From: Zymoseptoria tritici IPO323 | Lineage: Eukaryota; Ascomycota; Dothideomycetes; Mycosphaerellales; Mycosphaerellaceae | DNA length: 64,000 bases | Assembly (NCBI RefSeq): GCF_000219625.1 | Contig: NC_018218.1 | Location: 5,394,001-5,458,000 of the forward strand | Direction of reading: 5' to 3' | In this document: piece after piece, positions 9,312-19,790 of the stretch | Numbering within the stretch: position 1 is the stretch's first letter | Layout of the letters: each line of letters starts with the position of its first letter | Program-made: the position numbers and the translations under genes | The notes under the pieces: model-generated | Told to the model about the DNA's origin: nothing | Seen by the model: only the letters and a program-made list of their open reading frames with translations | The model's database searches: none

Positions 9312-10775
9312 ATGGCGAAACGTGAACTCCATGTAGGCATTGTGGGAGCCGGGATCGGCGGGGTTCTGGCATCCATAGCGATTGCTAGAGCCGGAGGAAC
9401 GGTGACCGTGCTTGAAGCAGCTTCGCAACTTGGAGAAATCGGAGCTGGCATCCAGATGGTGAGAGTCTCCCGTCAACCATCCAGTGGTCATTGCTGACGT
9501 GACCAGACCCCAAATGTCTCTCGATTGCTCGAACGATACGGCATAGACAAAGTCATCGGACCAGATCTTGTTCAGTTCAGGGAGCTGAACATCAGGACCA
9601 AAGACGGAACGAAAGCTGGATACACTCTCATCAAGCGTGTCGAGGATATACTCGGCTATCCTTGGTATCTTGTACACCGGCACCACCTGCACAATGGCTT
9701 AGTCGAAGTCGCACGGAAAAACGGCGTTGAGCTCATCATCAACAGCAGAGTGGCGAAGCTGGAACAGCAGTCCGATGGCCGAGTCCAGGTATCCACTGAG
9801 AAGGGCAATGCGTACACTTTCGACCTTGTGGTCGGCTCGGACGGAGTGCAGTCCGTGGTTCGAAGAACTCTTTTCCCGGATGTCAAGCCTCGGCCTCCCA
9901 CTGGCAATTGTGCCTACCGAGCCATCGTTCCGTACGATGAAGTCAGAGCCGATCCTCTCACCCGTGAGCTCGTGGAAGACAAAGACGGCAACTTGATCAA
10001 GACCATGGAGGTCTGGATGGCCGAGACGGGTTATATCATCTCATATCCCATTTCCGATGCGAAGGATTTCAACATGGTTCTATCCCATTTTCGCGATCCA
10101 CCCGTCGACAAAGTCCAGGAAGTCAGCGTCGAGGAGGTCAAGAATGAATATCGCGACTACGACCCTCGCATTCGTCGCATCATCGAAAAGATCAAGCCGC
10201 CCATCTCAAGGTGGCCTCTCCTCGTCACAGGACCTCTCGAGTCCTGGTCCAGTCCGGAGAAGAACGTCGTCCTCATTGGCGACAGCGCCCACTCGATGGT
10301 GAATCACATGGCACAGGGCGCAGCGACATCGATGGAAGACGGCGCATACCTTGCGAAGTGCCTCGGTGCTGTGATCGATGGCCGAATCAGCATTGCAGAT
10401 GCGATCAAAGTGTACGAGAAAGGAAGAATGCCGAAGGCAAGCTACAAACAGCAAGTCTCCTATCTCAATGGATGGCTGTGGCATCTACCCGATGGACCAG
10501 CCGCCGATGCCAGGGACAGGTCGATGCGGGTGGAGCTAAACGGGGAGGTACCGATGAAGAGCGCCAACTTGTACGGCGATCCGGGAACTGTCCTTGAGTG
10601 CTATGGCTATGATGCAGAAGTGCATGCAGACGAGGAGATCGCTACCTGGATCAACGGAGGAGTCCCTGAGAGGGATGCGGCTACAACGGTGACGAGGTCG
10701 GAAGCCAACAAGATCGCAAATTGGACCTTGCCTGAAGCTTTTCGGTTCAAGATCGAGCCTAGAAGCAAGCTCTGA
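9312..10775 (+). CDS. FAD-dependent monooxygenase (salicylate hydroxylase-like)
   Basis: This is a class A flavoprotein hydroxylase of 471 residues that would use NAD(P)H and O2 to hydroxylate an aromatic substrate. Exons are 9312-9458 and 9507-10775. The 48-nt intron has donor GTGAGA, branch GCTGAC and acceptor CAG, in phase 0, joining GIQM to TPNVSR. Motifs are the Rossmann dinucleotide site G12-A-G14-I-G-G17, the glutamate ending the second strand (VLEAA), the DG motif (VVGSDGVQSVVR) and the FAD ribityl site (VLIGDSAHSMVNHMAQGAA). The conserved YPWYLVHRHHLH stretch is typical of fungal salicylate hydroxylase or 3-hydroxybenzoate 6-hydroxylase relatives. The true substrate cannot be read from sequence. 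Neighbouring genes do not form an evident catabolic cluster, although the divergent transporter could be co-regulated. Confidence 0.88.
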
Positions 10776-11829
10776 TCAGAGGAATGCTTTGAATACGTCA
10801 TTTAGGAGGGAAAATGCATGTGAGCGGCCTCATTACTGTCATCTCTCAAGGCAGGTCTTAGACTCTCGTGTGACTTCAGACAGCGACGACGTGAAGCAGT
10901 CATGTTCATGCATGCGGGCGGTGGCGAAGACCTCGTCTTGGCAAAGACTGCATGGAGAGGTCGAATCACGCGTGAAGAGGCTTGTCCTGAATAGGAAGTC
11001 GTGCGGAGTGATAAACAGCCACCGCCAACGCCTCTTCCGCATGGCGCTCTTGGGATTATGCAAACATGCCTCCTGTCGGCTCTGGCATGGACGAGAATAC
11101 TTCCCGGCAGTACCACGCTCGCGGTGCCTCTCTCAAATCTGGTTTCGAACCTCGCCAAAGCCCATGTTAGCCGAGTTCGGAAATATGTATCCTCACCCTC
11201 ACCCGAGGAATTCCATCTCGGGCGATAATCATGCAGCATCTCGTCCAGTGAAACAACATGTCGGAGCGGGTCCGACATGTCAAAATTAAGGTCGCAAAAG
11301 CTCGGAGGTTATTCTGCTGGGGTCCAGGTCCAGCGTTGAAATCTCACCGGTCTCGACTATACTTGCGCACTACGTCCCGCCCCGGCTTGCGGTACGCAGA
11401 TACATGATGAGGCTTAAAATCCTGGAGTGGTGGAGAGGGCAGGGCTCCGAAGAGATAAAAGGACGGAGAAGACATGGAGGAAAGCCGTCATATCGATTGA
11501 CCCCCCTCGTGGCTTTTTGATGCTTTGCTTCTTCCCACTTGTTTCCAATACTCGCCTCCAAGACACTTCGCCTTGTCTGTTTAAATCCTCCTACGACGTA
11601 CTGCGACCCATCGCGAGGCGTCAACTGCGGCCTCCTTCGGGCTGTGCGACCATACCTGGTGAACATCTTTCATATCAATCTTCCAACACTCCCGATCCAT
11701 TCGCTCCTCAACGATACCAGCCATCGATCAATTCGGATCACTACCGTTCCTCTACCTTCGAGCGATCGTTCTCGTCACCGTCGCATCAACCAAACCACAA
11801 CCAACGATTTACGACAACCTTTCTTGAGC
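10776..11829. other. Intergenic region
   Basis: About 1 kb carries overlapping short frames on both strands (10789-11289 plus, 10802-11278 minus) with no domain, biased composition or splice structure that I can support. The segment from about 11530 to 11829 is C/T-rich and is likely the promoter and leader of the zinc finger gene. Confidence 0.4.
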
Positions 11830-11928
11830 ATGGACGTTGAGTATCCATACGACACCTACCAACCCCTGCCAACCGAACATCTCAATTGCGACTTCGCAAC
11901 GCCGACCATTGACGAAGGCTTCGTTTGA
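11830..11928 (+). other. In-frame upstream ORF or lost N-terminus of the zinc finger gene
   Basis: An ATG at 11830 opens 32 codons (MDVEYPYDTYQPLPTEHLN..) that end at TGA 11926-11928. This short frame is the same frame as the zinc finger gene whose ATG is at 11953, eight codons after the stop. Its composition (Tyr, Pro, Asp, His) resembles the N-terminus that follows. It is either a regulatory upstream ORF or the original start, cut off by a nonsense change. Confidence 0.5.
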
Positions 11929-11952
11929 GGCTTCTTATCGCGGCAGTCCACC

Positions 11953-13257
11953 ATGCAGCGATACCTTCAAGATCCAGATCATCCATACTTCCATCCGGCA
12001 TCGCACCACGAAAACGACAATTCGACCCATGCGTACCCATCTATACCACACAATGGATATGGTCCGGCCGATATCTATACCCACGATGCGTTGCACATCG
12101 CTGTCGGTTATAGCTCTCCCTCAGGAAGCACGTTCGACTCCGCTTACAACAGCAGTGGAATGAGTGAGCGCACATCATCGCCATGGCGGTCGCCGCCGAT
12201 CGCCAACGTTACACTATCGTCTGATCTCCTCTATAACGAGTGCGGACCTCATGGCTTGAGCAACCATACCGCATCGTCGCGACACGACTGCATCGTCTCC
12301 AGATCGTGCGTCACAATGCACGATGTACAGCCACAAGCAGACATCCAGCCCGACACCGCCGCATTGCATAACGAGGGCTTCGATTACAGCTCGTTCGGAA
12401 CGTTCGCGCAAGAAGGCTACGAGCCCATGGGACCAGCAGACAACGCCAGCACTCCTGCAACATACCCAGATGCGATTGACATAGACGTCGACGTATCGCA
12501 CGGCATAGAGCAGGGAGATGCTGCGATGGTGGCGCTTCGACCACGGCGAATATCCCGCACGACTCCAATCACCACACCATCCTCGTCGACAAGAGTCGCG
12601 CGACGACCACGAGGCAGCCGAACCTCATCCTACCGCAACGTTGGAGACCTGCAAGATGGTGGGCACGCAGCGCCCTCTACCCCTGCCGGACCATTTCCTT
12701 GCCCATTCGCCGTCTACGGATGCTCATCCAGCTTCGGATCGAAGAACGAATGGAAGCGACACGTCGCAACCCAACACATACGTCTTGGCTTCTGGCGATG
12801 CGACCTATGTCACAGAAGAAACAACCCCCACGACTTCTACCGGAAAGATCTGTACATCCAGCACGTTCGGCGCATGCATGCTGAAGAGCTTGGTTTGCCT
12901 CCGCTCACTGCGAGCAAGAGAATCGATGAGAGGTCGCATAGGGACACTTCTTCAGACGACGCCGTGCTTCACGAAGCCGCCTCCAGGTGCTACGTTGAGC
13001 TACGTACGCCACCTGAGCACAGTCGCTGTCTCTTCTGCGACGACGAGTTCCATGGATCGGGCTCCTGGGAGCAGCGCATGGAGCACATCAGCGGTCATCT
13101 TGAAGCAGCGAAGAAAGAGCGTAGTGGTGCAGGCAACCCGAGTAATTGGAAGACCGATGAGGCGGTTCATAATTGGCTGGTTGCGGAAGGGCTGATCGTT
13201 GTACGAGGACAAACCTGGGTGCTTGCGGACAGTGGCAGGCGAAAGAGCTTGACTTGA
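11953..13257 (+). CDS. C2H2 zinc finger protein, probable transcription factor
   Basis: The 434-residue product has a long polar, His/Ser/Tyr-rich N-terminal half, a basic patch (RPRRISRTTP, ARRPRGSRTS) and three zinc-finger-like units: C-P-F..GCSSSFGSKNEWKRHVATQH at about 250-276, WRCDLCHRRNNPHDFYRKDL..HVRRMH at about 281-311, and RCLFCDDEFHGSGSWEQRMEHISGH at about 357-380. The spacing and the conserved aromatic residues match fungal C2H2 regulators in which a first degenerate finger precedes a canonical one. A nuclear DNA-binding role is inferred. The frame upstream contains a TGA only eight codons before this ATG, so the annotated N-terminus may be truncated. The tail (NWLVAEGLIVV..WVLAD) is a recurrent ending in this family. 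No intron is needed. Confidence 0.72.
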   Translation: MQRYLQDPDHPYFHPASHHENDNSTHAYPSIPHNGYGPADIYTHDALHIAVGYSSPSGSTFDSAYNSSGMSERTSSPWRSPPIANVTLSSDLLYNECGPHGLSNHTASSRHDCIVSRSCVTMHDVQPQADIQPDTAALHNEGFDYSSFGTFAQEGYEPMGPADNASTPATYPDAIDIDVDVSHGIEQGDAAMVALRPRRISRTTPITTPSSSTRVARRPRGSRTSSYRNVGDLQDGGHAAPSTPAGPFPCPFAVYGCSSSFGSKNEWKRHVATQHIRLGFWRCDLCHRRNNPHDFYRKDLYIQHVRRMHAEELGLPPLTASKRIDERSHRDTSSDDAVLHEAASRCYVELRTPPEHSRCLFCDDEFHGSGSWEQRMEHISGHLEAAKKERSGAGNPSNWKTDEAVHNWLVAEGLIVVRGQTWVLADSGRRKSLT

Positions 13258-14442
13258 GTGCGGCGATGCAGTGTATCCTTCTCGAACCTCTGCTGAGTTC
13301 CACCGCACAAAATCCTTGTTTTCTTCTTTGAATTCCCCGGGCATTCCGCAGCCGACAATTGGAATATACTGCGAGCGTTCCCAATTTCCAGCAACGAAGC
13401 CTCGAACTTCCAAGGCCTGTCGTGCGTGCTCCTGAACTTTCTCACAAACAACGGCTGCGTCATCAAGGCTGGAGCCCGAATGATGCATTCGTTGATCCGC
13501 AGCACCTCATGAGCCCTAACTTGGGCTATGTGATATATCGCACGCGCATCGAATGCTTCGGTGGGGGCAACGAGTGAGTCCTCCGCATCCTGATTGCGGG
13601 CCGATAGTGGTGCAGAGAATCAGCGAGAGCGAGATGCGATCGCTCCAATGGAGCTGTGAGATTGGTCAGGACGAGCCGCGTCCACGTGTAGATTCCGTGA
13701 GGCTGGAAGCCAATCGCGCGGATCTGGACTTGTTCCAGACTCGGGTGTGCGTCGTGTTGGAAAATGTTAAGAGGACGTGGAACAATGCTTGTGATAACCG
13801 CAGCGGCTGCGTTGGCCGACAAGTATTGCAAGTGGTTCCAAACTGCCTTCTCAGTATAGGTGGCGTGCTCAATCCTTGCCTTCCTCATGCTTGCGATCAT
13901 AATGGTGCTGGCATCAATTTGACAAGCAGTACGCGACTCTCGTGTGATCAAAAACTTGATGTTGTGCAACATTGTATTGCCAAGAAGCCGGCATTGGCAA
14001 TGAAATTGGGTCTGCTTGTCGACACATGCCATGCCCGATAAGGCGGAGAAAATGTGGCTTTTATCGGACAAGTCCGGGGATCGCATGGTAGCGCGTAGTG
14101 CGGCACATTAGCGTTTGCGTACGTGCATGATCCTCGAGCCTATTTGCGGAATTGCATCTACATTGCTTTTGGACGATGCGGTCGATCATGCTCGCCTGCC
14201 TCCGGCTGCATTAGGTTTCGGCGACCCCGAAGCCCTGTACCGAGACAACTCTTTGTCGATTTTGAAACGCGGAAGCCAGGCCAGGGAAGATCGTCTGAAG
14301 TTGAGCGTACTTGCTGCGTGAGGATCGGAAGACTGTCGGAATGAATCGAGCAATCCTCGAGTCAATCGCACAGCTTCGGGCCCAGGTGATCTTGCTCGCC
14401 TACAAAGGTCTGCGTATTCATAAAATCGCGATGGACCAAGTT
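13258..14442. other. Convergent intergenic region
   Basis: About 1.2 kb between two 3' ends. Frames of up to 186 codons (13526-14086 minus, 13553-14041 plus) overlap each other on opposite strands and show no motif, so I do not call them. No repeat or RNA gene is recognised. Confidence 0.4.
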
Positions 14443-15873
14443 CTAGCCAGCCGATCGATGAACAGGCGCTGCACTGCCAGCGGTGCCCTGCATCTGCACC
14501 ACGACCAGGTCCTCTGCATCGACCCATTGCAAGCCAAGCTTGCGCACCTTGCTAGAGCTCGCGACGTACAGCAATAGATAGACGTGCTTGACAACCTCTC
14601 CCCAGCAGAAAACCCTCACTGGACCAAATTGAGCCGCATCATCCGGCTGCACTGAAGTCGGCAGTTGTGAGGCCATCGTAATGGGTGCCTCTCGGCCCCG
14701 ACTGCACCAAACTCCCCAGCCGGCGTTGCCTTCTCCAATGATCGTCTCCAATGTCTTCCAAAACTTTACTTGCAGCTCTGGAGGCCATTCTGCACACTCA
14801 ACGAGCCAATGGCCGCGTTCAAGCGGATCGATCGCTCGGCTCGAAGATACTGGACGAAAAGCCGACGACAAACCGGGATCATTTGCCAGATGTTGCAGAG
14901 CAGGACTCATATGCGTGGTATATCGTGCCAGCGATGTGGTAGGTTGAGAAGGTCGGATAGCATTCGACAGCATCTGCATCTCTTCGACGGTCTGAAGCCT
15001 TGAAGCATTCAGAAAAAGCTTTGGGTCTTTTGGTGGAACCACCTTGGCGAACAGCTGAGCAGGCGCCACCGTTTCCAGAGCTTCTTTCGGTGCAAAAATA
15101 TCGGGAACGGGTTTGGATGGCGATACTTCGATCGACCTGAGGGAATCTAACGCCCCTTCACGATTGATGGGAGTAGGGCCGGGATCACTGGCCGATCGCT
15201 GGGTCAAGAGCGGCCGCGCATTGAGACCGTGGCTCGCAAGATCACTGAGAGTGTAGGTAGTCGGCAGCTCTGAAGTCGTCTCGTTGCTGATCGCTGTGTC
15301 GCCTGCAGATTCACCTGCATCTCCGAACATCTGTCCAGTATGGCCATCGTGTGCTGGTGAGGCATTCTTTGAAGAGCCGGTCCAGCTACCGACCGATGCA
15401 TGATATTGCTCCAACCGTGGTCTTTTCGAAAGCCGCTCGTCATCACCAGCGCTGAGCTGCTCTGAGTTCTGGCTTCGTGGTTGCACATCTTGCCCTGATC
15501 GTACATGATCTGACATCTGCGATCTTGGGTACGCAGCAGCTGATGCAGACCTTCTTCCGACGAAAGCTGATACTTCCGGCTCAGAAAAGCCTGTGTACAA
15601 TTGGCTCTCAAGAGCAGTATAAGCTAGCTGGGTGTCGTCGATCCATGTCGTCGAGTCCGGATGGCCGGCGCTGTCGATGTCGGACATTGCCTCGTGCCGG
15701 TCATGGTTGTCATCGCCATCGGATCCAGACTCTGGTAATATCATGGGCAGTCTTCGCGCGACGTGAGTTGCACCGATTTTCAGATAGGCCGCGAGCTGCG
15801 ATCGACTCTGATCATCGCCTTTCCAGCTGGTAGACGCGCCTGCGTGCACGAGAAGTCGTGCGTCCGCTGGCAT
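14443..15873 (-). CDS. Conserved fungal protein of unknown function
   Basis: This encodes 476 residues without a named domain that I can assign. The first ~330 residues are Ser/Asp/Gln-rich and look disordered, with a basic patch RLSKRPRL that could be a nuclear localisation signal. The last ~130 residues form a compact conserved-looking block, GHWLVECAEWPPELQVKFW..LETIIGEGNAGWGVWCSRG, followed by a segment rich in Val and hydrophobics (VRVFCWGEVVKHVYLLLYVA). I recall similar 'W-x-F-W..G.AGWGVW' blocks in uncharacterised ascomycete proteins, so this is probably a real, conserved gene. The start is the first in-frame ATG; no introns are evident. A regulatory or chromatin role would be a guess. 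Confidence 0.68.
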   Translation of the reverse strand: MPADARLLVHAGASTSWKGDDQSRSQLAAYLKIGATHVARRLPMILPESGSDGDDNHDRHEAMSDIDSAGHPDSTTWIDDTQLAYTALESQLYTGFSEPEVSAFVGRRSASAAAYPRSQMSDHVRSGQDVQPRSQNSEQLSAGDDERLSKRPRLEQYHASVGSWTGSSKNASPAHDGHTGQMFGDAGESAGDTAISNETTSELPTTYTLSDLASHGLNARPLLTQRSASDPGPTPINREGALDSLRSIEVSPSKPVPDIFAPKEALETVAPAQLFAKVVPPKDPKLFLNASRLQTVEEMQMLSNAIRPSQPTTSLARYTTHMSPALQHLANDPGLSSAFRPVSSSRAIDPLERGHWLVECAEWPPELQVKFWKTLETIIGEGNAGWGVWCSRGREAPITMASQLPTSVQPDDAAQFGPVRVFCWGEVVKHVYLLLYVASSSKVRKLGLQWVDAEDLVVVQMQGTAGSAAPVHRSAG

Positions 15874-16409
15874 GCTTTGCTAGCCTCGGTGGGTCCATGA
15901 CTGGGTCTGCGGTATATCACTGTCCCTCGAGCAGTGCATATGAAGGTCAAAGAGCATGTGATGATGTTGTCGCGGCTTTGTCGTTGAGAAGTCAAAGAAG
16001 TCGTCCGGCAGATTCACGGCAATTGGAAGGCAACCATTGCTTACCTAAGCACCGTCTAGCGCTCCCGTCCATCACTCCACCTAAGTTCGCTTTGGACAGC
16101 ATCAGCACCAACAACCTCAACCTGATGGCCTCTGTAGACGCAACACGCAATTTTGGTCTTCACTCTTTGCCCGATGTGTCGGATGTCTGCGGCGTTGGCT
16201 TCGCGAAGCTCGAATAGTCAAAGCACGAGAGACCAGGGTACGACGATAATGACACGTCAGATTCAGTCAATGGTGTGATGAGTCTCGACTTCAGCCTTCT
16301 GGCGTACAAGGAGCGCACGTGGAGGAGCCTCGTTGTCATGGGAGGCGCTCTTCTTTCCTTCTCGCCACGAGCTCGCCGCCGTCCTCCGTAGACATCGCTC
16401 AAAAACGCC
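15874..16409. other. Divergent intergenic region
   Basis: About 540 bp lie between the start of the conserved protein and the first F-box fragment. No gene or repeat is supported. Confidence 0.4.
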
Positions 16410-17330
16410 ATGTCTCTCGAAGCATTGCCCGCGGAGCCAATCGGCAGGATACTTGCGCTGCTGGACACGAAGAGCATCAAGAGATTGAGACTCGTCAGCC
16501 ATGAGATTTGCAGCCCCGCGAACTCTTCTCTGCTGTCAAAGATTTCTCTAGGCTACAGTACGAACGCTATTGATACCGCTAATGCCATTACTGCCCACGG
16601 CCACATCGCCAGCTGTGGGAGGAGCCTGGCGTTTAACGTGGCGATATTCCCGCGGTATCGTGCCTTCGACGAATGGAATCCCGATTGGGAGCAACACAAC
16701 GCACCCTCGCTCGAGGGCTTCAATCTCTATAAAATGCTCGGTGGGAACCAGAGAAGAATGCTCACGGGTGCGGGAGTCGCCGATGCGTGAGTGTTTAAAC
16801 TCGGTTTTTATGGAGTGCCCATCTCTGGACGAGATCATACTACAGCATACGCACGCTACGGACATCGCTGCTCCGCGCAGAGTGGTTATATCCAGCCGTC
16901 ACAGGCGACATGACGAGCAACCGTTCAGCGCGGTGCGAATTGCTAGGCGCGGCGAGCCGTCGCCGTTGGCTGTGTTCCTTTCTGTGGCCATCGAGCTCCA
17001 CAATAGATCCACGGAGTACAATCTCTTCGCCCTGTCTGACCGTGTGGCCGTGGACTCAGCGGCATGGTTCAGGGAGTGGGCGAACCGTAAAGGCTGCATG
17101 TCTGAGACGACGCGCGAAATACGGCCACACAGCGGAAGAAGTCGATGTCTTTGCGGGAAGCCTTGTGTTCCTTGGTCGCACAGCATGCAGACAATGCAAG
17201 ACCCCACTGCTGAGCAGGCAGCAATCAGTCTTATGTCCTGAGAGTGGACCACAACGTCTTCTTCTACGACCTACGACTGCCCAGGACGGACTATTTCTGC
17301 ATATAACGAAGGCAGCAGACGTCGATCGCA
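16410..17330 (+). pseudogene. Degenerate F-box paralogue, copy A (with rearranged remnant)
   Basis: From the ATG at 16410 there is a good F-box start (MSLEALPAEPIGRILALLD, SIKRLRLVSHEIC) and about 70 further related residues, then the frame closes at 16790. The homologous continuation (MRECLNSVFMECPSLDEIIL) lies in a different frame at about 16789-16860 and matches MRTCLETVLEACPSIHEVVI in copy B downstream. Copy A has therefore lost its middle section and its frame. Between about 16920 and 17330, further fragments (WFREWANRKGCMSETTRE) resemble the middle of copy B (WARELADREACMIWNETKD) but sit after the C-terminal piece, implying rearrangement or a third partial copy. I read this as non-functional. 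Confidence 0.6.
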
Positions 17331-17441
17331 GTATATCCGATGCATTGTATCCGATGCATGCATCCCGACAAGCTTATCGCTTGGAGCATAATTCTCGGGA
17401 TAAAGGTAGGTCAAATCTGCTCTCCTTCCAGCCCGCATCAA

Positions 17442-19010
17442 TGTCTCTTACCCGTCTGCCCGCGGAGCCAACAAGATCCTCGCAATCTTGACCGTGGACG
17501 CCATCAAGAATCTGAGGCTCGCCAATAAGGCAATCTGCTATCTCGCCAATCCGTTCCTTCTGTCGGAAGTCTCCCTTCGCTACACTACAAGGGCTCTGCA
17601 TATCGCCAAAGCAGTCGCCGCTCATCCTCAGATCGCGAGATTCGTCCGACGTCTCGTGCTCAATGTAGCCTTGTTCAAAGGCAATGGCGACTTGACGGCA
17701 TGGGCCAGGGAATTGGCGGACCGAGAAGCCTGCATGATCTGGAACGAGACGAAAGATCTTACCAAACTGCGGCCGGAGTCGATACCTTTGCAGAAAGTTT
17801 TGGACAGGTTCCGCGAGTGCAAAAAGGCAGCCGGGCAGCGTGGAGAGGGCGGCAATACCTGCCCTCGTGCGACGATTACGGCAGAACGCCGTCTCCGTGA
17901 GGTCGTGCAAAACATTCCCGAGTTCTGGAAAGCATATCAAGGAGCCTGCATGGATCAGGATCGTATACTCCATAATTGGAAAGGATCACGGATGCGCACA
18001 TGCTTGGAGACTGTGCTTGAGGCTTGCCCTTCCATCCATGAGGTCGTTATCAAGCATGCCCACGATCTTATTCTCAAGCCGGCTGTTTGGAAAAGTAGCA
18101 CGCCGCCTGAGATTCGGCTGTTCAGCCGCCACTGTCGCGATCTCAAAGAATATCGACCTTTCAGTCAGGCTTCGAGGATGCGAACAGGCGTGACGAAGAA
18201 TCGCCAATGGCAAGGTTCTTCAACGCGAGCCATGCCGTCAGATTTTCGCCCGCGGCTCTGCGCTTTAAATATTTGACCACCAAAGAAGTGCTGGGGAATT
18301 GTCTTCCCGAAGAAATGACAGGCCTACTTTGCGAAGTCCAAGACGTTACCTGGCAGATCGTGGAATCTTGGGATGAGGATCAACACCGAGTCAGAGAATA
18401 TCATCCGGGTAGGAACGACGATTGGGGCCATGACGGTGACGGATCTTACGTGCTTCAAGTCATCGCACTGGCACCACGACTTCACCGTCTTCATCTGGGC
18501 ATGACCCAGTACAACAGGAATCTGCAGCTTCACTTCCCACCCATCACCTGGTCCCATCTGAACTCCGTCCGAATCGACAACTTCGAGACATCGGCAGACA
18601 CATTCACGCCATTCCTACTGCGGCATGCGTCCACCCTGGAGAGCCTTCCTCTATCTCGCGCACGTCTCGCCGACGATCAATGGATGAACGACTGCTTCTC
18701 AACCATCGCCGGGAACCCTCCCGCACTGACGACCGTACGTCTCACGGGAAAATTCTACGACGAAGAAAATCACAAGTTTTGCAACTTTGATCGCAGAAGA
18801 GGCAAAATCGTTGCGAGCCAGCTGTCGAAGTACATCATGAGCGGAGAGATGCATTCGGAAGTGCGCAACTTGATCCGAAGTCCGAAATGCCACCCGCTCT
18901 CCTTGCACGGCATTCCGACGACTGTGCCGACGGATGAGTCCAAGGAAAGAGATATGGTCAACGCGATCTATACGGTCATCAAACAACTCCATCCAGATGA
19001 ACGTTTGTGA
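17442..19010 (+). pseudogene. F-box/leucine-rich-like gene, copy B, with two frameshifts
   Basis: Copy B would encode roughly 520 residues if its frame were intact. It starts at 17442 (MSLTRLPAEP) and loses frame at about 17474, where alignment with copy A shows four missing bases. It resumes as KILAILTVDAIKNLRLANK and stays open through about 18160. There, a T run at 18159-18161 appears one base short; the natural continuation FEDANRRDEESPMARFF lies in another frame, open to the TGA at 19008-19010. The C-terminal part has spaced Leu-rich segments (LQVIALAPRLHRLHLGMTQY, ESLPLSRARLADDQW) like F-box proteins with irregular LRRs. No introns explain the breaks. It is either a pseudogene or affected by base-calling errors. 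Confidence 0.65.
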
Positions 19011-19234
19011 CGCTCATGGCCAAGAGGCTGCACTTGACGAACCACTTGCGCAATCAGCTGAACAAGCAAATGAATAACCTTCACTATCCACATGCAAAAA
19101 ATTCACGACCAATCCAAGATCCAGTCTGCTAGCTCATCAAACTAAACCATCCCTACATCTTCTTTCCTTCCATCTTCCACCCACATCTTCTCGAGGTCGA
19201 AACCACACACTTTCCTTGTGCATCCATCTCAGAC

Positions 19235-19465
19235 ATGGGCACCACCATCTCCAACACGTCCTCCGGCGACAGCCACGGCACAGACAGCATCAAACCATCC
19301 GACTCGAACGACAAGCTCTTTCCCAAGCCGAACGACTTCATCCCGCTGCTGGACGACTCGTTCATCGGCAAGCCGGCGATCATGAAGGACGTTCAACCAA
19401 AGCCAGCGTCCGACGACAAGGAGCTGAGCAACGGCGCTCCCAATCAGTTCTTGCGCTTGAATTGA
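19235..19465 (+). CDS. Small hypothetical protein with N-myristoylation-like start
   Basis: A 76-codon frame begins MGTTISNTSSG, which fits the N-myristoyltransferase pattern (Gly2, Ser/Thr at position 6). The rest is polar with a repeated pro-aspartate flavour (KPNDFIPLLDDSFIGKPAIM). The leader at about 19130-19234 is strongly C/T-rich, as in expressed genes of this window. There is no signal peptide or membrane span. I recognise no family. The 3' end may be spliced to extend further, but no clear donor was found. Membrane attachment through myristate is inferred only. Confidence 0.45.
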   Translation: MGTTISNTSSGDSHGTDSIKPSDSNDKLFPKPNDFIPLLDDSFIGKPAIMKDVQPKPASDDKELSNGAPNQFLRLN

Positions 19466-19790
19466 GTGTTGCATCGATTCTGTGGAGAAAAAAATGGGGT
19501 ATCGGCGAGAGCCAATCTGTGAAGGAAGAGTCGAGCTGACAACGAGCAGCACAGGGCGGAGGACATGGGAAGCAAGAGCCAGCCAGACAAGTATTCAATA
19601 TGCAGTCATCACGACCATCACGCGGTCGAATCGTCTACTTCTACATCATCTCTACCGCTTCTTCCATCTATGCAAGTCTCACCCGTCTCTACCTGTATCA
19701 AAACACCCGCTATGCAAATGCTTTCCCGCCCAGTGAACACTTTTCCGCCTTTTGTAGCATATCTCAAGCAATCTCATCATCTCATACTCC
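19466..19790. other. Convergent intergenic region
   Basis: About 325 bp lie between the small protein and the 3' end of the channel gene. Nothing supported. Confidence 0.4.

Noticed and set aside
13526..14086. 186-codon minus-strand frame
   Set aside because: Overlaps a 162-codon plus-strand frame in the same place; neither has a recognisable motif, so neither is called.
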